Source: Chitinophaga pinensis (GTDB taxonomy: Bacteria; Bacteroidota; Bacteroidia; Chitinophagales; Chitinophagaceae). From it: a stretch of DNA of 64,000 bases. Shown here piece by piece: positions 59,506 through 64,000 of the stretch. Both the position numbers and the translations under genes were made by a program. The notes beneath the pieces were generated by a model. It was not told where the DNA came from. It saw nothing but the letters and a program-made list of their open reading frames with translations, and did no database searches. Within the stretch, counting starts at the first letter, position 1. Each line of letters starts with the position of its first letter. The stretch spans positions 62,001-126,000 of the forward strand of contig LR632930.1 in NCBI GenBank assembly GCA_902167325.1. The letters run 5' to 3'.

Positions 59506-62439
59506 TTAAAGGTCTGCGTTGATGCCGATGGTAAAGGTGCGGGGCAATGGCTGGGTTACACCGTAGTGAATGCCGGTGAAGCTCATCAGTGATGGGTCGC
59601 CGCCTTTATACGGCGTCAGCGTAAACAGGTTCATGGCTGTAGCGTATACCTGCAGCTTGCGCAGCCCCGTCTTCTTCACAAATCCATATCCCGCCAGTTC
59701 GTGCCGCAGCGTAAACGCCTGCAGCTTCAGCCAAGAGGCTTTCTCCAGCCAGAGGTCCTGGTTGGTCTGGTAAGGGTTTACGAGGCTCCAGGGGTTGTAA
59801 CGGGGGTATTTATCGAGGTTGGTATTCGACTGCCAGAAGGTAATTTCTTTCACACCATCCAGACTGCTGACACCTTCGCGGTTGGCGAAGTTGAAGCGGT
59901 TGGCCGCATCGCCGTTCAGCAGATGGTTACCTGCCGCGAAGGAGAAGGAAAGATCCATCGTCCATTTGCGGTATTGCAGCGTATTGTTCCACCCGCCACG
60001 TAAAGGCGCCATGGTACGCCCTTCCATTACACGGTCGGCATCGGTAATGGCACCGTCGCCATTTACATCTTTCCAGCGGGGATCGCCTGCTTTCAGGGCA
60101 ATACCGTTGTAAGTCATTTTTTTCCCGTTTACGGTAGGCACATCGTCATCGGTCCGGTAAATGCCTTCGTTCTGCAGGAGCCAGTACTGATCCATAGGCC
60201 TGCCGGTTTCAAGATGGCGGATACCGTATTCTATGGAAGTGCGGCCGCCGGTATGAGACAGGTCTTTACCGGAATTGTAAGGCAACGTCAGCACCTTATT
60301 AGTATTGTAAGCCAGTGCCAGTGAGGTGGTCCAGGTAAGGGAGGATGTGAGCGGCAGTTTACCCTGCAGCTGCAGTTCTATGCCTTTATTGTTCACATCC
60401 ATACCATTGATGGTTTTGGAACTGAAGCCATATGCGGCATCCACCGGCACCTGTGCCAGCAGATTCCGGCCGGTGCGGGTATACAGATTTAATTCAATGT
60501 TCCAGTTGCGGAAGAGCCCCATCTGCATGCCGAAGTCGAGGTGATCGTTATACGGCCAGCGGATGCCGCCGCCGGTATAACCACGGGTAAAGGGCATGTT
60601 GAGGGTAGCCATGGAATTGTAGGTAGATACTTTCATAGCGCCGGCAAAACCAGCGTCTACCGTAAAGTAAGGGCCATATCCGAAGTAGTCTGCCGATGGC
60701 ATGACTGCAGTGCGGCCTATATTAGCCTGAAGCTTCAGAGATCGGACAGCGCCGCTGCCCTCTCCGGCTTTCTTCACATCATACCCTGCGCTCACTACCG
60801 GGGAAAATGCCCACCAGTAACCATTCCCGAACAGCGAAGTACCATCGTTGCGGAGGGAGAGCAATACGTTCAGGCGATTGAAGGTATAACCCACATTGCC
60901 ATAGAACGAGAAGGTGCGCTGTTTCATGAAATCCTTAAAGGTGTACACGAGCGATTTTTCATGCGTTACCCATTCGTTGTCCGAAGGGTCTACCTGGATG
61001 ATCTTGATGAAGTCGGATGGCCCGCGCCAGCCGCGGATGTAATCGTACTTCATCTGATCTTCTTCCATAGACTGGCCCAGCTGGAAGCTGAACTGATGCC
61101 CGCCGCGGAATGCCTTATCCCATGTGAGATAGTTGTTCATCCGCACGCGGCGGCTCACACCGGTGAAATAGGAATTGAAGCTGTTGTTATCATTGAGTGC
61201 GGCCGGCACAAATAAGTCGCGGTCGTTATCGTTGTAATCGATACTGAACTGGGAGTGAAACTCCAGTCCTTTATAAAGCCGGATGCCGATATCCAGCATA
61301 CCCTGGATGGAGTTAGCGATGTTACGCTCGGTGCCCTCATTCAAAATACCGTAATAGTTGCCGAGATAGGCTTTATTAGGCGACAGGGGGGATTGCTGGT
61401 CGGTAATGTATTCTTCTTCTGCAAGCCGTTCGGTGAGAGAGCGGTTACGATCGCGGCGGGCAGTGAACATCTGAATATAGGTGTGGATGTTGAGGCCTTC
61501 CACCGGTATGATGTTCATATCATAAAACACATTGTACTTCTTCAGCGATGTGGCATCAGCCACTCCGTTTTCGGTATGCTCACCTACGCCAAACCGGAAG
61601 TTGGCGCGCTGGCTGCCACCGGTAATATTGAGCCCAACGCCGTGCTGAATGGCATTCTTATAATAAAGATCATCCCAATTGGCCGGCCCGAAATACACCT
61701 TCTGCGTTGAATCCGCGAGGTATACCGGGAAGTTAGTCCACTGGTTTGAATTCGCGTATTGCCGGTAAAACGGCAGGAGGAAATCGCGCTGATAATATCC
61801 GTTCAGCGTTTTCACCTGAGGCTTTGCCGCTACGCCGCCATATACATTGAGGCCAAGGTGGTAACGCCCCAGCTCGGGATTGCGGGTGGTGATCACAATG
61901 GCGCCTGATGCTGCGCGTGTGCCATACATGGCTACTGCTTCGGGGCCACGCAGTACGTGAAGTTCCTGCACGTTCTCCATATCGATCAGCTCCGCCACAT
62001 CGATGCCGGAACCAATGTCAGTGAAGTCGTGGTCTTTTAGCGCCAGTGCGTAAGGGTGGTCGTTCCGGATCAGCGGAATACCGTTTACGACATACAGGGG
62101 CCGGTTGGCGTATTGGTCAGCTGCCTGTCCGAGAGGCATGGAAAGGCCGCGGATAACGGGCATTGGCGCTACGCCCGGCTCTCCGGAAGCGCGCATGACC
62201 GATACGCCGGCAATCCTCCCATCCAGCAGCTGCCCTGTATACGTATACGGCAATTCCCTGACGGTACTGAACCGCAGGCTGTCAGCCCCTGCCGGAAAAT
62301 GAGCCGGCTTTTTCCAGAGCGAGCGCACGGCCGGAGAATCGGATACGGGCGCCTGGCCACGGCTTTCCGCAGTGCAGCACACTGCTGCAAATAGCACGGG
62401 GAGCAACTTTGACCGGTGAAGGTGTACAAATGATATCAT
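59506..62439 (-). CDS. divergent SusC-type TonB-linked transporter B
   Basis: A 977-residue outer-membrane importer and the first gene of the ten-gene operon. Signal sequence MISFVHLHRSKLLPVLFAA, followed within about 60 residues by the plug (GQLLDGRIAGVSVMRASG, PVIRGLSMP, AMYGTRAASGAIVITTRN) and the barrel. The carboxypeptidase-regulatory-like domain normally found at the N-terminus of SusC is missing, and there is no STN domain either; the end is NADL rather than a terminal aromatic. It is thus a shortened SusC. Pairs with SusD B. Confidence 0.9.
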   Translation of the reverse strand: MISFVHLHRSKLLPVLFAAVCCTAESRGQAPVSDSPAVRSLWKKPAHFPAGADSLRFSTVRELPYTYTGQLLDGRIAGVSVMRASGEPGVAPMPVIRGLSMPLGQAADQYANRPLYVVNGIPLIRNDHPYALALKDHDFTDIGSGIDVAELIDMENVQELHVLRGPEAVAMYGTRAASGAIVITTRNPELGRYHLGLNVYGGVAAKPQVKTLNGYYQRDFLLPFYRQYANSNQWTNFPVYLADSTQKVYFGPANWDDLYYKNAIQHGVGLNITGGSQRANFRFGVGEHTENGVADATSLKKYNVFYDMNIIPVEGLNIHTYIQMFTARRDRNRSLTERLAEEEYITDQQSPLSPNKAYLGNYYGILNEGTERNIANSIQGMLDIGIRLYKGLEFHSQFSIDYNDNDRDLFVPAALNDNNSFNSYFTGVSRRVRMNNYLTWDKAFRGGHQFSFQLGQSMEEDQMKYDYIRGWRGPSDFIKIIQVDPSDNEWVTHEKSLVYTFKDFMKQRTFSFYGNVGYTFNRLNVLLSLRNDGTSLFGNGYWWAFSPVVSAGYDVKKAGEGSGAVRSLKLQANIGRTAVMPSADYFGYGPYFTVDAGFAGAMKVSTYNSMATLNMPFTRGYTGGGIRWPYNDHLDFGMQMGLFRNWNIELNLYTRTGRNLLAQVPVDAAYGFSSKTINGMDVNNKGIELQLQGKLPLTSSLTWTTSLALAYNTNKVLTLPYNSGKDLSHTGGRTSIEYGIRHLETGRPMDQYWLLQNEGIYRTDDDVPTVNGKKMTYNGIALKAGDPRWKDVNGDGAITDADRVMEGRTMAPLRGGWNNTLQYRKWTMDLSFSFAAGNHLLNGDAANRFNFANREGVSSLDGVKEITFWQSNTNLDKYPRYNPWSLVNPYQTNQDLWLEKASWLKLQAFTLRHELAGYGFVKKTGLRKLQVYATAMNLFTLTPYKGGDPSLMSFTGIHYGVTQPLPRTFTIGINADL

Positions 62440-62725
62440 CAGTATGGAATAACTAATTTTCTAATGCATGCAGACAGGTAAAGGCATGACTACCCCATTC
62501 GGATGAATCCGTCTTTTTCGGAAAAGACAATACAATCACGTTATGCGCAGGGTAGCGCATTTTTCAGTTTACCTGACGGCAATATTCAACTGTTCGGAAA
62601 TTCTACATACAATTCATAACGAAAACTTACGAGCATAATGCAAGCGATCTACCATAATGGACACGGCATTTATGCTTTCCCCCCAAAGCGGAGCAAAAAT
62701 ATTTTTCATTGCCTGAAAGAAAGGA
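62440..62725. promoter_or_regulatory. control region upstream of the ten-gene operon
   Basis: 286 bp without a gene. On the minus strand TATTTTTG (62701-62694) matches the -7 consensus but is about 255 bp from the start codon. Short hairpins: GTCTTTT-TCGG-AAAAGAC at 62511-62528 and ATGCGC/GCGCAT at 62543-62560. The SusD-like gene at 62726 ends just upstream of this region without a clear terminator, so read-through into the operon is possible. Confidence 0.35.
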
Positions 62726-64000
62726 TTATTGTAAGGACCACATACGACCGTTGAGCTGGTCGAGGCCCTGATATTGGCGGCTGAGCGCCGCCTGCAGGTT
62801 CTTTAAATTATCGATATACTCATATGGCGGATAGCTCCACCGCAGCGGAATACGCCCGCTATTCTCGTTAGAGGGCCCTATGTGAAATACAGGGATACCC
62901 GTGCGGCGTTGATTCAGGAAAGCTTCCCATCCGCCCATCTGAAAGAAGTCGATATACTTCTGGTGAAGTATCTGCACCAGCCCCTGCATATTATCACCCG
63001 CATACCGTACTACCGCCTGCTGCAGATAATTATCCACCACTTTACCTTCCAGCCCGTACGCCTTCATGGCAGCACGGATACCTGCTGTGTATGCTGCTTC
63101 CGCATCACCATCGGCCCAACCCCTGTTGATACCTTCTGCGATAGCGAACTGCGTTTCAGGGAATCCCAGCATGATAGTGGGCCGGCCTGTTTTAGAACTG
63201 AACCAGTATTCCGGATCGGGATGCGCGTAGTATCCCATTGCTGCGGAGTCACTGATGAGCTTTTGTAATGTACCGGTACCGGCACCACGATAGGAGCGGA
63301 AGTCGTTTTTATTATCCGGCAGCGAATCGGACTGCCGGGATGGCTGCGCTACTACAAAAAGGCGTGGATCACGAAGCCCCGTCATCAGTGATACATAGGT
63401 GGCCGCCAAAGGATTGTTGCGCGAGCTGGCTTCCGGAGTGGCAGAATAACCGGGATTGTAGTTAGTCACATCATCTTCACCATAGGTAACCTCCAGATTA
63501 TCGCGGTTATCGCGCGGCAGGGGGCAACGCTCCGGATGCTGTACGATCGCTGCAAAAGTTTCGGGTATTTTCAGATCAGGGTCATGGGCTTTTTTACTCA
63601 GACTAATCAACACCCGCAGCCTGAAGGCATTCACCAGCCGCTGCCACTTATCAAGATCACCCCGGTAAAAGATATCGCCAGCCAGCTGCTGCGTAGCAGT
63701 ATTATTGATCACATCCAGTGAATCATTGGCACGGCGCAATAGCTCCAGGCACTGGCGGTACACATCTTTCTGCGCATCGTATTCCGGAGATATAATTTCC
63801 TGCTCCGCCATCATGGACTGGCTCATGGGAATATCCCCCATTTGCTGCGTCATCTGAATATAAAACCAGGCCTTCAGGAATAGGCCTACGGCAGCATATC
63901 CCCGCCGCGCCGGATCATTGGTACGCACCGCTTCCCGCTCCATCTGCATCACGTTCCTTATCTGATAAAAGCGATGTGATGCCGAACCGAAATTATAACT
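62726..64000 (-). CDS. SusD/RagB-like lipoprotein, 5' end beyond window
   Basis: The frame is open to the right edge: upstream of the GTG at 63952 it continues as SYNFGSASHRFYQIRN, so the true start and lipobox lie outside. The visible ~424 residues match the SusD-like_2 (PF12771-type) subgroup: AAVGLFLKAWFYIQMTQQMGDIPMSQS, YRGDLDKWQRLVNAFRLRVLISLS, FPETQFAIAEGINRGW and a C-terminal IDFFQMGGWEAFLNQRRTG. It differs from the two SusD types in the operon below. A SusC partner should lie just outside the window. Confidence 0.9.
   Translation of the reverse strand, partial: SYNFGSASHRFYQIRNVMQMEREAVRTNDPARRGYAAVGLFLKAWFYIQMTQQMGDIPMSQSMMAEQEIISPEYDAQKDVYRQCLELLRRANDSLDVINNTATQQLAGDIFYRGDLDKWQRLVNAFRLRVLISLSKKAHDPDLKIPETFAAIVQHPERCPLPRDNRDNLEVTYGEDDVTNYNPGYSATPEASSRNNPLAATYVSLMTGLRDPRLFVVAQPSRQSDSLPDNKNDFRSYRGAGTGTLQKLISDSAAMGYYAHPDPEYWFSSKTGRPTIMLGFPETQFAIAEGINRGWADGDAEAAYTAGIRAAMKAYGLEGKVVDNYLQQAVVRYAGDNMQGLVQILHQKYIDFFQMGGWEAFLNQRRTGIPVFHIGPSNENSGRIPLRWSYPPYEYIDNLKNLQAALSRQYQGLDQLNGRMWSLQ

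Noticed and set aside
1..64000. CRISPR arrays, insertion sequences, integrases, rRNA
   Set aside because: No regular direct repeats with spacers, no transposase or integrase motifs and no rRNA segments were seen on either strand.

Overview
The window reads as chromosomal DNA of a Bacteroidota bacterium, most likely from the Chitinophagaceae (Chitinophaga-like). The grounds are three SusC-type and three SusD-type proteins, two FecR anti-sigma proteins (one beside an ECF sigma factor), many lipoproteins with a Lys/Asp/Glu-rich stretch after the lipobox Cys, Bacteroidota-only families (DUF4374, DUF4268, DUF5007/5008-like), orphan FtsX/MacB-type permeases, and promoters of the TTTG-N19-TAnnTTTG type. 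The genus assignment is an inference from protein style only.

Layout. 0-2 kb: two tandem paralogous genes of unknown function, the first cut by the window edge. 2.1-3.3 kb: a FecR protein with no sigma factor beside it. 3.3-4.6 kb: a divergent SDR oxidoreductase / HxlR regulator pair. 4.6-7.7 kb: a tRNA-Glu with its own promoter and terminator, followed by what looks like an acquired, partly decayed stretch (DUF1016 nuclease remnant, GH10 xylanase, half a TauE/SafE permease). 7.9-10 kb: small hypothetical genes and short tandem repeats. 10.2-17.5 kb: a TonB-type outer-membrane barrel gene, then a three-gene minus-strand operon (TonB receptor, DUF4374 lipoprotein, PepSY membrane protein) that matches the architecture of the XusABC xenosiderophore system. 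17.8-21.4 kb: GH92 mannosidase, GNAT, SnoaL-like and KTSC-like genes. 21.4-26.5 kb: a membrane glycan synthase fused to two glycosidase-type domains, in one operon with a separate glycosidase. 26.7-30.6 kb: a Gfo/Idh oxidoreductase, then a membrane protein / TPR / HExxH-protease operon. 30.6-39.9 kb: a polysaccharide utilisation locus (ECF sigma, FecR, SusC with STN domain, SusD, CBM9-like protein, GHL10-like hydrolase). 40-45 kb: AraC-type regulator, secreted VOC protein, dodecin-like protein, phytanoyl-CoA dioxygenase-like protein, FtsX permease. 45.6-62.4 kb: one uninterrupted ten-gene minus-strand operon with two SusC/SusD pairs, each with its own fasciclin lipoprotein, plus DUF5007/DUF5008-like lipoproteins and two tandem AlkP-fold/LamG lipoproteins. 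62.7-64 kb: the 3' part of another SusD-like gene.

How the genes work together. The window is dominated by cell-surface nutrient capture. The 30-40 kb locus has a complete trans-envelope switch: the STN domain of SusC should talk to FecR, which holds the ECF sigma factor. The 45-62 kb operon has capture machinery but no recognisable glycosidase, protease or lyase, so its substrate is not evident; this is the strongest candidate for an uncharacterised system. The 21-26 kb pair is the second: a processive-type synthase physically joined to a GH26-like barrel and to a barrel that has lost its catalytic Glu, beside a stand-alone homologue that still has it. All functional statements come from motif reading by eye; no database search was run.
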